Assembly (NCBI RefSeq): GCF_051020975.1
Contig: NW_027478169.1
Span: 8,494,001 to 8,558,000, forward strand
Length of the DNA: 64,000 nucleotides
Source of the DNA: Osmia lignaria lignaria
Taxonomy: Eukaryota > Arthropoda > Insecta > Hymenoptera > Megachilidae
Reading direction: 5' to 3'
In this document: positions 13,517-26,887 of the stretch, piece by piece
Position numbering within the stretch: the stretch's first letter is position 1
Layout: each line of letters begins with the position of its first letter
Translations under genes and position numbers: made by a program
The notes under the pieces: generated by a model
The model's database searches: none
What the model saw: only the letters and a program-made list of their open reading frames with translations
Told to the model about the DNA's origin: nothing

Positions 13517-15289
13517 GATGCCACTTCCAGCTTAGCTGTGCAGAAGAAGAACAACAAGAAGAAGAAATATCTCGAAATATGTCCGTCAGGCCAGTTCCTT
13601 TGAGCTGAATCTGCAAATATCTCGGAAACGAAGCGAGCTATGGCAAAATGTTAAGAGACGTTTTTTGTAGAGAATTATGTTTCCTACAATTTATGTTCTA
13701 TGATATTTTTTGATCAGAAGCGTAGTTTTCGAGGTATATCGAGATATTTAAAAGTTCCGAAGCCGCACCAACATAATAGAGATACAGAAACACCGTGGCC
13801 GCTTTCTTTGAGATAACTCTGCACTAGTGCGAGCCGCAAATGCCACTTCCAGCTTAGCTGTGCAGAAGAAGAACAACAAGAAGAAGAAATATCTCGAAAT
13901 ATGTCCGTCAGGCCCCTTCCCTTGAGATAAATCTGCAAATATCTCGGAAACGAAGCGAGCTATGGCAAAATGTTAAGAGACCTTTTTTGTAGAGAATTAA
14001 GTTTCCTACTTTTTATCTTCTATGATATTTTTTGATCAGATGCGTAGTTCTCGAGATATATCAAGATATTTAAAAGTTCCGAAGCCGCACCAACATAATA
14101 GAGATACAGAAACACCGTGGCCCCTCTCTTTGAGATAACTCTGCACTATTGCGAGCTGCAAATGCCACTTCCAGCTTAGCTGTGCAGAGGAAGAACAACA
14201 AGAAGAAGAAATATCTCGAAATACGTCCGTCAGGCCCCTTCCCTTGAGATAAATCTGCAACTATCTCGGAAACGAAGCGAGCTACGGCAAAATGTTTAGA
14301 GACCTTTCTTGTAGAGAATTAAGTTTCCTACTTTTTATGTAGTATGATATTTTTAGATCAGATGCGTAGTTCTCGAGATATATCAAGATATTTAAAAGTT
14401 CCGAAGTCGCACCAACATAATAGAGATACAGAAACACCGTGGCCCCTTTCTTTGAGATAACTCTGCACTATTGCGCGCTGCAAATGCCACTTCCAGCTTA
14501 GCTGTGCAGAAGAAGAACAACAAGAAGAAGAAATATCTCGAAAAATGTCCGTCAGGCCCCTTCCCTTGAGATAAATCTGCAAATATCTAGGAAACGAAGC
14601 GAGCTATGGCAAAATGTTAAGAGACCTTATTTGTAGAGAATTAAGTTTCCTACTTTTTATGTTCTATGATATTTTTTGATCAGATGCGTAGTTCTCGAGA
14701 TATATCAAGATATTTAAAAATTCCGAAGCCGCACCAACATAATAGAGATACAGAAACACCGTGGCCCCTTTCTTTGAGATAACTCTGCGCTATTGCGAGC
14801 TGGAAATGCCACTTCCAGTTTAGCTGTGCAGAAGAAGAACAACAAGAAGAGGAAATATCTCGAAATATGTCCGTCAGGCCCCTTCCCTTGAGATATATCT
14901 GCAAATATCTCGGAAACGAAACGAGCTATGGCAAAATGTTAAGAGACCTTATTTGTAGAAAATTAAGTTTCCTACTTTTTATGTTCTATGATATTTTTTG
15001 ATCCGATGCGTAGTTCTCGAGATATATCAAGATATTTAAAAATTCCGAAGCCGCACCAACATAATAGAGATACAGAAACACCGTGGCCCCTTTCTTTGAG
15101 ATAACTCTGCGCTATTGCGAGCTGGAAATGCCACTTCCAGTTTAGCTGTGCAGAAGAAGAACAACAAGAAGAGGAAATATCTCGAAATATGTCCGTCAGG
15201 CCCCTTCCCTTGAGATATATCTGCAAATATCTCGGAAACGAAACGAGCTATGGCAAAATGTTAAGAGACCTTTTTTGTAGAGAATTATA
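13517..15289. repeat. Right copy of a 10-mer duplication (offset 3,220 bp)
   Basis: Partner of 10,297-12,069. It diverges after 15,289, where TATATTTCCCAC replaces TATGTTTCCTAC. Confidence 0.8.
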
Positions 15290-15768
15290 TTTCCCACAAT
15301 TTATGTTCTATGATATTTTTTGATCAGAAGCGTAGTTTTCGAGATATATCGAGATATTTAAAAGTTCCGAAGACGCACCAACATAATAGAGATACAGAAA
15401 CACCGTGGCCCCTTTCTTTGAGATAACTCTGCGCTATTGCGAGCTGGAAATGCCACTTCCAGTTTAGCTGTGCAGAAGAAGAACAACAAGAAGAGGAAAT
15501 ATCTCGAAATATGTCCGTCAGGCCCCTTCCCTTGAGATATATCTGCAAATATCTCGGAAACGAAACGAGCTATGGCAAAATGTTAAGAGACCTTTTTTGT
15601 AGAGAATTATGTTTCCTACAATTTATGTTCTATGATATTTTTTGATCAGAAGCGTAGTTTTCGAGATATATCGAGATATTTAAAAGATCCGAAGCTGCAC
15701 CAACATAATAGAGATACAGAAACACCGTGGCCCCTTTCTTTGAGATAACTCTGCGCTATTGCGAGCTG

Positions 15769-16650
15769 GAAATGCCACTTCCAGTTTAGCTGTGCAGAAG
15801 AAGAACAACAAGAAGAGGAAATATCTCGAAATATGTCCGTCAGGCCCCTTCCCTTGAGATATATCTGCAAATATCTCGGAAACGAAACGAGCTATGGCAA
15901 AATGTTAAGAGACCTTTTTTGTAGAGAATTATGTTTCCTACAATTTATGTTCTATGATATTTTTTGATCCGAAGCGTAGTTTTCGAGATATATCGAGATA
16001 TTTAAAAGATCCGAAGCTGCACCAACATAATAGAGATACAGAAACACCGTGGCCCCTTTCTTTGAGATAACTCTGCCCTAGTGCGAGCCGCAAATGCCGC
16101 TTCCAGCTTAGCTGTGCAGAAGAAGAACAACAAGAAGAAGAAATATCTCGAAATATGTCCGTCAGGCCCCTTCCCTCGAGATAAATCTGCAAATATCTCG
16201 GAAACGAAGCGAGCTATGGCAAAATGTTAAGAGACCTTTTTTGTAGAGAATGAAGTTTCCTCCTTTTTATGTTCTATGATATTTTTTGATCGGATGCGTA
16301 GTTCTCGAGATATATCAAGATATTTAAAAGTTCCGAAGCCGCACCAACATAATAGAGATACAGAAACACCGTGGCCCCTTTCTTTGAGATAACTCTGCAC
16401 TATTGCGAGCTGCAAATGCCACTTCCAGCTTAGCTGTGCAGAAGAAGAACAACAAGAAGAAGAAATATCTGGAAATATGTCCGTCAGGCCCCTTCCCTTG
16501 AGATAAATCTGCAAATATCTCGGAAACGAAGCGAGCTACGGCAAAATGTTAAGAGACCTTTTTTGTAGAGAATTATATTTCCCACAATTTAGGTTCTATG
16601 ATATTTTTTGATCAGAAGCGTAGTTTTCGAGATATATCGAGATATTTAAA
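15769..16650. repeat. Right copy of a 12-mer relation (offset 3,864 bp)
   Basis: Partner of 11,905-12,786. Its 3' part also begins the first copy of the 3,541-bp 11-mer block. Confidence 0.7.
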
Positions 16651-19600
16651 AGATCCGAAGCCGCACCAACATAATAGAGATACAGAAACACCGTGGCCCC
16701 TTTCTTCGAGATAACTCTGCACTATTGCGAGCTGCAAATGCCACTTCCAGCTTAGCTGTGCAGAGGAAGAATAACAAGAAGAAGAAATATCTCGAAATAT
16801 GTCCGTCAGGCCAGTTCCTTTGAGTTGAATCTGCAAATATCTCGGAAACGAAGCGAGCTATGGCAAAATGTTAAGAGACCTTTTTTGTAGAGAATAATGT
16901 TTCCTACAATTTACGTTCTATGATATTTTTTGATCAGAAGCGTAGTTCTCGAGATATATCAAGATATTTAAAAGTTCCGAAGACGCACCAACATAATAGA
17001 GATACAGAAACACCGTGGCCCCTTTCTTTGAGATAACTGTGCACTAGTGCGAGCCGCAAATGCCACTTCCAGCTTAGCTGTGCAGAAGAAGAGCAACAAG
17101 AAGAAGAAATATCTCGAAATATGTCCGTCAGGCCCCTTCCCTTGAGATATATCTGCAAATATCTCGGAAACGAAGCGAGCCATGGCAAAATGTTAAGAGA
17201 CCGTTTTTGTAGAGAATTAAGTTTCCTACTTTTTATGTTCTATGATATTTTTTGATCAGACGCGTAGTTCTCGAGATATATCAAGATATTTAAAAGTTCC
17301 GAAGCCGCACCAACATAATAGAGATACAGAAACACCGTGGCCCCTTTCTTTGAGATAACTCTGCACTATTGCGAGCTGCAAATGCCACTTCCAGCTAAGC
17401 TGTGCAGAAGAAGAACAACAAGAAGAAGAAATATCTCGAAATATGTCCGTCAGGCCCCTTCCCTTGAGATAAATCTGCAAATATCTCGGAAACGAAGAGA
17501 GCTATGGCAAAATGTTAAGAGACCTTTTTTATAGAGAATTAAGTTTCCTACTTTTCATGTTCTATGATATTTTTTGATCAGATGCGTAGTTCTCGAGATA
17601 TATCAAGATATTTAAAAGTTCCGAAGCCGCACCAACATAATAGAGATACAGAAACACCGTGGCCCCTTTCTTTGAGATAACTCTGCACTATTGCGAGCTG
17701 TAAATGCCACTTCCAGTTTAGCTGTGCAGAAGAAGAACAACAAGAAGAAGAAATATCTCGAAATATGTCCGTCAGGCCCCTTCCCTTGAGATATATCTGC
17801 AATATCTCGGAAACGAAGCGAGCTATGGCAAAATGTTAAGAGACCTTTTTTGTAGAGAATTATGTTTCCTACAATTTATGTTCTATGATATTTTTTGATC
17901 AGAAGCGTAGTTTTCGAGATATATCGAGATATTTAAAAGTTCCGAAGCCGCCCCAACATAATAGAGACACAGAAACACCGTGGCCCCTTTCTTTGAGATA
18001 ACTCTGCACTATTGCGAGCTGCAGATGCCACTTCCAGCTTAGCTGTGCAGAGGAAGAACAACAAGAAGAAAAAATATCTCGAAATATGTCCGTCAGGCCA
18101 GTTCCTTTGAGCTGAATCTGCAAATATCTCGGAAACGAAGCGAGCTATGGCAAAATGCTAAGAGACGTTTTTTGTAGAGAATTATGTTTCCTACAATTTA
18201 TGTTCTATGATATTTTTTGATCAGAAGCGTAGTTTTCGAGATATATCGAGATATTTAAAAGTTCCGAAGACGCACCAACATAATAGAGATACAGAAACAC
18301 CGTAGCCCCTTTCTTTGAGATAACTCTGCGCTATTGCGAGCTGGAAATGCCACCTCCAGTTTAGCTGTGCAGAAGAAGAACAACAAGAAGAGGAAATATC
18401 TCGAAATATGTCCGTCAGGCCCCTTCCCTTGAGATATATCTGCAAATATCTCGGAAACGAAACGAGCTATGGCAAAATGTTAAGAGACCTTTTTTGTAGA
18501 GAATTAAGTTTCCTACTTTTTATGCTCTATGATATTTTTGGATCGGATGCGTAGTTCTGGAGATATATCAAGATATTTAAAAAATCCGAAGCCGCACCAA
18601 CATAATAGAGATACAGAAACACCGTGGCCCCTTTCTTTGAGATAACTCTGCACTATTGCGAGCTGCAAATGCCACTTCCAGCTTAGCTGTGCAGAAGAAG
18701 AACAACAAGAAGAAGAAATATCTCGAAATATGTCCGTCAGGCCCCTTCCCTTGAGATAAATCTGCATATATCTCGGAAGCGAAGCGAGCTATGGCAAAAT
18801 GTTAAGAGACCTTTTTTGTAGAGAATTATGTTTCCTACAATTTATGTTCTATGATATTTTTTGATCAGAAGCGTAGTTTTCGAGATATATCAAGATATTT
18901 AAAAGTTCCGAAGCCGCACCAACATAATAGAGATGCAGAAACACCGTGGCCCCTTTCTTTCAGATAACTCTGCACTATTGCGAGCTGGAAATGCCACTTC
19001 CAGTTTAGCTGTGCAGAGGAAGAACAACAAGAAGAAGAAATATCTCGAAATACGTCCGTCAGGCCCCTTCCCTTGAGATAAATCTGCAAATATCTCGGAA
19101 ACGAAGCGAGCTACGGCAAAATGTTTAGAGACCTTTCTTGTAGAGAATTAAGTTTCCTACTTTTTATGTAGTATGATATTTTTAGATCAGATGCGTAGTT
19201 CTCGAGATATATCAAGATATTTAAAAGTTCCGAAGTCGCACCAACATAATAGAGATACAGAAACACCGTGGCCCCTTTCTTTGAGATAACTCTGCACTAT
19301 TGCGCGCTGCAAATGCCACTTCCAGCTTAGCTGTGCAGAAGAAGAACAACAAGAAGAAGAAATATCTCGAAATATGTCCGTCAGGCCCCTTCCCTTGAGA
19401 TAAATCTGCAAATATCTCGGAAACGAAGCGAGCTATGGCAAAATGTTAAGAGACCTTTTTTGTAGAGAATTAAGTTTCCTACTTTTTATGTTCTATGATA
19501 TTTTTCGATCAGAGGCGTAGTTCTCGAGATATATCAAGATATTTAAAAGTTCCGAAGCCGCACCAACATAATAGAGATACAGAAACACCGTGGCCCCTTT

Positions 19601-19708
19601 CTTTGAGATAACTCTGCACTATTGCGAGCTGCAGATGCCACTTCCAGCTTAGCTGTGCAGAGGAAGAACAACAAGAAGAAAAAATATCTCGAAATATGTC
19701 CGTCAGGC
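16291..19708. repeat. 11-mer HOR, copy 1 (3,541-bp offset)
   Basis: About 3.4 kb that recurs at 19,832-23,249. Both copies share the same single-base deletion (GATATATCTGCAATATCTCG), the variants CTCTATGATATTTTTGGATC, GAATAACAAG and CCGCCCCAAC, and many others. I saw about six single-base differences, such as 17,531 (A against G) and 17,967 (C against T), so identity exceeds 99.5%. The two copies are almost directly adjacent, about 120 bp apart. Confidence 0.9.
17798..17804. other. Indel -1 A, shared HOR marker
   Basis: CTGCAATATCTCGG replaces CTGCAAATATCTCGG. The same deletion is in the 11-mer partner copy at 21,339. Confidence 0.9.
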
Positions 19709-19831
19709 CCCTTCCCTCGAGATAAATCTGCAAATATCTCGGAAACGAAGCGAGCTATGGCAAAATGTGAAGAGACCTTTTTTGTAGAGAATTAAGTTTC
19801 CTACTTTTCATGTTCTATGATATTTTTTGAT

Positions 19832-22800
19832 CGGATGCGTAGTTCTCGAGATATATCAAGATATTTAAAAGTTCCGAAGCCGCACCAACATAATAGAGAT
19901 ACAGAAACACCGTGGCCCCTTTCTTTGAGATAACTCTGCACTATTGCGAGCTGCAAATGCCACTTCCAGCTTAGCTGTGCAGAAGAAGAACAACAAGAAG
20001 AAGAAATATCTGGAAATATGTCCGTCAGGCCCCTTCCCTTGAGATAAATCTGCAAATATCTCGGAAACGAAGCGAGCTACGGCAAAATGTTAAGAGACCT
20101 TTTTTGTAGAGAATTATATTTCCCACAATTTAGGTTCTATGATATTTTTTGATCAGAAGCGTAGTTTTCGAGATATATCGAGATATTTAAAAGATCCGAA
20201 GCCGCACCAACATAATAGAGATACAGAAACACCGTGGCCCCTTTCTTCGAGATAACTCTGCACTATTGCGAGCTGCAAATGCCACTTCCAGCTTAGCTGT
20301 GCAGAGGAAGAATAACAAGAAGAAGAAATATCTCGAAATATGTCCGTCAGGCCAGTTCCTTTGAGTTGAATCTGCAAATATCTCGGAAACGAAGCGAGCT
20401 ATGGCAAAATGTTAAGAGACCTTTTTTGTAGAGAATAATGTTTCCTACAATTTACGTTCTATGATATTTTTTGATCAGAAGCGTAGTTCTCGAGATATAT
20501 CAAGATATTTAAAAGTTCCGAAGACGCACCAACATAATAGAGATACAGAAACACCGTGGCCCCTTTCTTTGAGATAACTGTGCACTAGTGCGAGCCGCAA
20601 ATGCCACTTCCAGCTTAGCTGTGCAGAAGAAGAGCAACAAGAAGAAGAAATATCTCGAAATATGTCCGTCAGGCCCCTTCCCTTGAGATATATCTGCAAA
20701 TATCTCGGAAACGAAGCGAGCCATGGCAAAATGTTAAGAGACCGTTTTTGTAGAGAATTAAGTTTCCTACTTTTTATGTTCTATGATATTTTTTGATCAG
20801 ACGCGTAGTTCTCGAGATATATCAAGATATTTAAAAGTTCCGAAGCCGCACCAACATAATAGAGATACAGAAACACCGTGGCCCCTTTCTTTGAGATAAC
20901 TCTGCACTATTGCGAGCTGCAAATGCCACTTCCAGCTAAGCTGTGCAGAAGAAGAACAACAAGAAGAAGAAATATCTCGAAATATGTCCGTCAGGCCCCT
21001 TCCCTTGAGATAAATCTGCAAATATCTCGGAAACGAAGAGAGCTATGGCAAAATGTTAAGAGACCTTTTTTGTAGAGAATTAAGTTTCCTACTTTTCATG
21101 TTCTATGATATTTTTTGATCAGATGCGTAGTTCTCGAGATATATCAAGATATTTAAAAGTTCCGAAGCCGCACCAACATAATAGAGATACAGAAACACCG
21201 TGGCCCCTTTCTTTGAGATAACTCTGCACTATTGCGAGCTGTAAATGCCACTTCCAGTTTAGCTGTGCAGAAGAAGAACAACAAGAAGAAGGAATATCTC
21301 GAAATATGTCCGTCAGGCCCCTTCCCTTGAGATATATCTGCAATATCTCGGAAACGAAGCGAGCTATGGCAAAATGTTAAGAGACCTTTTTTGTAGAGAA
21401 TTATGTTTCCTACAATTTATGTTCTATGATATTTTTTGATCAGAAGCGTAGTTTTCGAGATATATCGAGATATTTAAAAGTTCCGAAGCCGCCCCAACAT
21501 AATAGAGATACAGAAACACCGTGGCCCCTTTCTTTGAGATAACTCTGCACTATTGCGAGCTGCAGATGCCACTTCCAGCTTAGCTGTGCAGAGGAAGAAC
21601 AACAAGAAGAAAAAATATCTCGAAATATGTCCGTCAGGCCAGTTCCTTTGAGCTGAATCTGCAAATATCTCGGAAACGAAGCGAGCTATGGCAAAATGTT
21701 AAGAGACGTTTTTTGTAGAGAATTATGTTTCCTACAATTTATGTTCTATGATATTTTTTGATCAGAAGCGTAGTTTTCGAGATATATCGAGATATTTAAA
21801 AGTTCCGAAGACGCACCAACATAATAGAGATACAGAAACACCGTGGCCCCTTTCTTTGAGATAACTCTGCGCTATTGCGAGCTGGAAATGCCACCTCCAG
21901 TTTAGCTGTGCAGAAGAAGAACAACAAGAAGAGGAAATATCTCGAAATATGTCCGTCAGGCCCCTTCCCTTGAGATATATCTGCAAATATCTCGGAAACG
22001 AAACGAGCTATGGCAAAATGTTAAGAGACCTTTTTTGTAGAGAATTAAGTTTCCTACTTTTTATGCTCTATGATATTTTTGGATCGGATGCGTAGTTCTG
22101 GAGATATATCAAGATATTTAAAAAATCCGAAGCCGCACCAACATAATAGAGATACAGAAACACCGTGGCCCCTTTCTTTGAGATAACTCTGCACTATTGC
22201 GAGCTGCAAATGCCACTTCCAGCTTAGCTGTGCAGAAGAAGAACAACAAGAAGAAGAAATATCTCGAAATATGTCCGTCAGGCCCCTTCCCTTGAGATAA
22301 ATCTGCATATATCTCGGAAGCGAAGCGAGCTATGGCAAAATGTTAAGAGACCTTTTTTGTAGAGAATTATGTTTCCTACAATTTATGTTCTATGATATTT
22401 TTTGATCAGAAGCGTAGTTTTCGAGATATATCAAGATATTTAAAAGTTCCGAAGCCGCACCAACATAATAGAGATGCAGAAACACCGTGGCCCCTTTCTT
22501 TCAGATAACTCTGCACTATTGCGAGCTGGAAATGCCACTTCCAGTTTAGCTGTGCAGAGGAAGAACAACAAGAAGAAGAAATATCTCGAAATACGTCCGT
22601 CAGGCCCCTTCCCTTGAGATAAATCTGCAAATATCTCGGAAACGAAGCGAGCTACGGCAAAATGTTTAGAGACCTTTCTTGTAGAGAATTAAGTTTCCTA
22701 CTTTTTATGTAGTATGATATTTTTAGATCAGATGCGTAGTTCTCGAGATATATCAAGATATTTAAAAGTTCCGAAGTCGCACCAACATAATAGAGATACA

Positions 22801-23249
22801 GAAACACCGTGGCCCCTTTCTTTGAGATAACTCTGCACTATTGCGCGCTGCAAATGCCACTTCCAGCTTAGCTGTGCAGAAGAAGAACAACAAGAAGAAG
22901 AAATATCTCGAAATATGTCCGTCAGGCCCCTTCCCTTGAGATAAATCTGCAAATATCTCGGAAACGAAGCGAGCTATGGCAAAATGTTAAGAGACCTTTT
23001 TTGTAGAGAATTAAGTTTCCTACTTTTTATGTTCTATGATATTTTTCGATCAGAGGCGTAGTTCTCGAGATATATCAAGATATTTAAAAGTTCCGAAGCC
23101 GCACCAACATAATAGAGATACAGAAACACCGTGGCCCCTTTCTTTGAGATAACTCTGCACTATTGCGAGCTGCAGATGCCACTTCCAGCTTAGCTGTGCA
23201 GAGGAAGAACAACAAGAAGAAAAAATATCTCGAAATATGTCCGTCAGGC
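19832..23249. repeat. 11-mer HOR, copy 2 (3,541-bp offset)
   Basis: Partner of 16,291-19,708. It ends where GGCCAGTTCC in this copy replaces GGCCCCTTCC of copy 1, so the right boundary lies inside a monomer and not at a unit edge. Confidence 0.9.
21339..21345. other. Indel -1 A, shared HOR marker
   Basis: Partner of the deletion at 17,798, exactly 3,541 bp away. Confidence 0.9.
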
Positions 23250-23599
23250 CAGTTCCTTTGAGCTGAATCTGCAAATATCTCGGAAACGAAGCGAGCTATG
23301 GCAAAATGTTAAGAGACGTTTTTTGTAGAGAATTATGTTTCCTACAATTTATGTTCTATGATATTTTTTGATCAGAAGCGTAGTTTTCGAGATATATCGA
23401 GATATTTAAAAGTTCCGAAGACGCACCAACATAATAGAGATACAGAAACACCGTGGCCCCTTTCTTTGAGATAACCCTGCACTAGTGCGAGCTGCAAATG
23501 CCACTTCCAGCTTAGCTGTGCAGAAGAAGAACAACAAGAAGAAGAAATATCTCGAAAAATGTCCGTCAGGCCCCTTCCCTTGAGATAAATCTGCAAATA

Positions 23600-25020
23600 T
23601 CTCGGAAACGAAGCGAGCTATGGCAAAATGTTAAGAGACCTTTTTTGTAGAGAATTAAGTTTCCTACTTTTTATGTTCTATGATATTTTTTGATCAGATG
23701 CGTAGTTCTCGAGATATATCAAGATATCTAAAAGTTCCGAAGCCGCACCAACATAATAGAGATACAGAAACACCGTGGCCCCTTTCTTCGAGATAACTCT
23801 GCACTATTGCGAGCTGCAAATGCCACTTCCAGCTTAGCTGTGCAGAAGAAGAACAACAAGAAGAAGAAATATCTCGAAAAATGTCCGTCAGGCCCCTTCC
23901 CTTGAGATAAATCTGCAAATATCTAGGAAACGAAGCGAGCTATGGCAAAATGTTAAGAGACCTTATTTGTAGAGCATTAAGTTTCCTACTTTTTATGTTC
24001 TATGATATTTTTTGATCAGATGCGTAGTTCTCGAGATATATCAAGATATTTAAAAATTCCGAAGCCGCACCAACATAATAGAGATACAGAAACACCGTGG
24101 CCCCTTTCTTTGAGATAACTCTGCGCTATTGCGAGCTGGAAATGCCACTTCCAGTTTAGCTGTGCAGAAGAAGAACAACAAGAAGAGGAAATATCTCGAA
24201 ATATGTCCGTCAGGCCCCTTCCCTTGAGATATATCTGCAAATATCTCGGAAACGAAACGAGCTATGGCAAAATGTTAAGAGACCTTTTTTGTAGAGAATT
24301 ATGTTTCCTACAATTTATGTTCTATGATATTTTTTGATCAGAAGCGTAGTTTTCGAGATATATCGAGATATTTAAAAGATCCGAAGCTGCACCAACATAA
24401 TAGAGATACAGAAACACCGTGGCCCCTTTCTTTGAGATAACTCTGCCCTAGTGCGAGCCGCAAATGCCGCTTCCAGCTTAGCTGTGCAGAAGAAGAACAA
24501 CAAGAAGAAGAAATATCTCGAAATATGTCCGTCAGGCCCCTTCCCTCGAGATAAATCTGCAAATATCTCGGACACGAAGCGAGCTATGGCAAAATGTTAA
24601 GAGACCTTTTTTGTAGAGAATGAAGTTTCCTCCTTTTTATGTTCTATGATATTTTTTGATCGGATGCGTAGTTCTCGAGATATATCAAGATATTTAAAAG
24701 TTCCGAAGCCGCACCAACATAATAGAGATACAGAAACACCGTGGCCCCTTTCTTTGAGATAACTCTGCACTATTGCGAGCTGCAAATGCCACTTCCAGCT
24801 TAGCTGTGCAGAAGAAGAACAACAAGAAGAAGAAATATCTGGAAATATGTCCGTCAGGCCCCTTCCCTTGAGATAAATCTGCAAATATCTCGGAAACGAA
24901 CCGAGCTACGGCAAAATGTTAAGAGACCTTTTTTGTAGAGAATTATATTTCCCACAATTTATGTTCTATGATATTTTTTGATCAGAAGCGTAGTTTTCGA
25001 GATATATCGAGATATTTAAA
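23600..25020. repeat. Block shared with 33,255-34,675 (offset 9,655 bp)
   Basis: Four and a half monomers in the same order, with ATATCTAAAAG, CGAAAAATGTCC, ATATCTAGGAAACG, CTGCCCTAGTG and TGAAGTTTCCTCC. The offset equals 30 monomers less the 5 bp lost at 29,232 and 30,290. Confidence 0.75.
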
Positions 25021-26887
25021 AGTTCCTAAGACGCACCAACATAATAGAGATACAGAAACACCGTGGCCCCTTTCTTTGAGATAACTCTGCGCTATTGCGA
25101 GCTGGAAATGCCACTTCCAGTTTAGCTGTGCAGAAGAAGAACAACAAGAAGAGGAAATATCTCGAAATATGTCCGTCAGGCCCCTTCCCTTGAGATATAT
25201 CTGCAAATATCTCGGAAACGAAGCGAGCTATGGCAAAATGTTAAGAGACCTTTTTTGTAGAGAATAATGTTTCCTACAATTTACGTTCTATGATATTTTT
25301 TGATCAGAAGCGTAGTTTTCGAGATATATCGATATATTTAAAAGTTCCGAAGCCGCACCAACATAATGGAGATACAGAAACACCGTGGCCCCTTTCTTTG
25401 AGATAACTCTGCACTATTGCGAGCTGGAAATGCCACTTCCAGCTTAGCTGTGCAGAAGAAGAACAACAAGAAGAAGAAATATCTCGAAATATGTCCGTCA
25501 GGCCCCTTCCCTTGAGATAAATCTGCAAATATCTCGGAAACGAAGCGAGCTATGGCAAAATGTTAAGAGACCTTTTTTGTAGAGAATTAAGTTTCCTACT
25601 TTTTATGTTCTATGATATTTTTTGATCAGATGCGTAGTTCTCGAGATATATCAAGATATTTAAAAGTTCCGAAGCCGCACCAACATAATAGAGATACAGA
25701 AACACCGTGGCCCCTTTCTTTGAGATAACTCTGCACTATTGCGAGCTGCAAATGCCACTTCCAGCTTAGCTGTGCAGAAGAAGAACAACAAGAAGAAGAA
25801 ATATCTCGAAATATGTCCGTCAGGCCCCTTCCCTTGAGATAAATCTGCAAATATCTCGGAAACGAAGAGAGCTATGGCAAAATGTTAAGAGACCTTTTTT
25901 GTAGAGAATTAAGTTTCCTACTTTTTATGTTCTATGATATTTTTTGATCAGATGCGTAGTTCTCGAGATATATCAAGATATTTAAAAGTTCCGAAGCCGC
26001 ACCAACATAATAGAGATACAGAAACACCGTGGCCCCTTTCTTTGAGATAACTCTGCACTATTGCGAGCTGCAAATGCCACTTCCAGCTTAGCTGTGCAGA
26101 GGAAGAACAACAAGAAGAAGAAATATCTCGAAATATGTCCGTCAGGCCCCTTCCCTTGAGATAAATCTGCAAATATCTCGGAAACGAAGAGAGCTATGGC
26201 AAAATGTTAAGAGACTTTTTTTGTAGAGAATTAAGTTTCCTACTTTTTATGTTCTATGATATTTTTTGATCTGATGCGTAGTTCTCGAGATATATCAAGA
26301 TATTTAAAAGTTCCGAAGCCGCACCAACATAATAGAGATACAGAAACACCGTGGCCCCTTTCTTTGAGATAACTCTGCACTATTGCGAGCTGCAAATGCC
26401 ACTTCCAGCTTAGCTGTGCAGAGGAAGAACAACAAGAAGAAGAAATATCTCGAAATATGTCCGTCAGGCCAGTTCCTTTGAGCTGAATCTGCAAATATCT
26501 CGGAAACGAAGCGAGCTATGACAAAATGTTAAGAGACGTTTTTTATAGAGAATTATGTTTCCTACAATTTATGTTCTATGATATTTTTTGATCAGAAGCG
26601 TAGTTTTCGAGATATATCGAGATATTTAAAAGATCCGAAGCTGCACCAACATAATAGAGATACAGAAACACCGTGGCCCCTTTCTTTGAGATAACTCTGC
26701 CCTAGTGCGAGCCGCAAATGCCGCTTCCAGCTTAGCTGTGCAGAAGAAGAACAACAAGAAGAAGAAATATCTCGAAATATGTCCGTCAGGCCCCTTCCCT
26801 TGAGATATACCTGCAAATATCTCGGAAACGAAGCGAGCTATGGCAAAATGTTTAGAGACCTTTCTTGTAGAGAATTAAGTTTCCTAC

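Noticed and set aside
16291..23249. Near-identical HOR copies as an assembly artefact
   Set aside because: I keep them as real because each copy carries its own single-base differences and the offset includes a shared deletion, but only spanning long reads can settle this.
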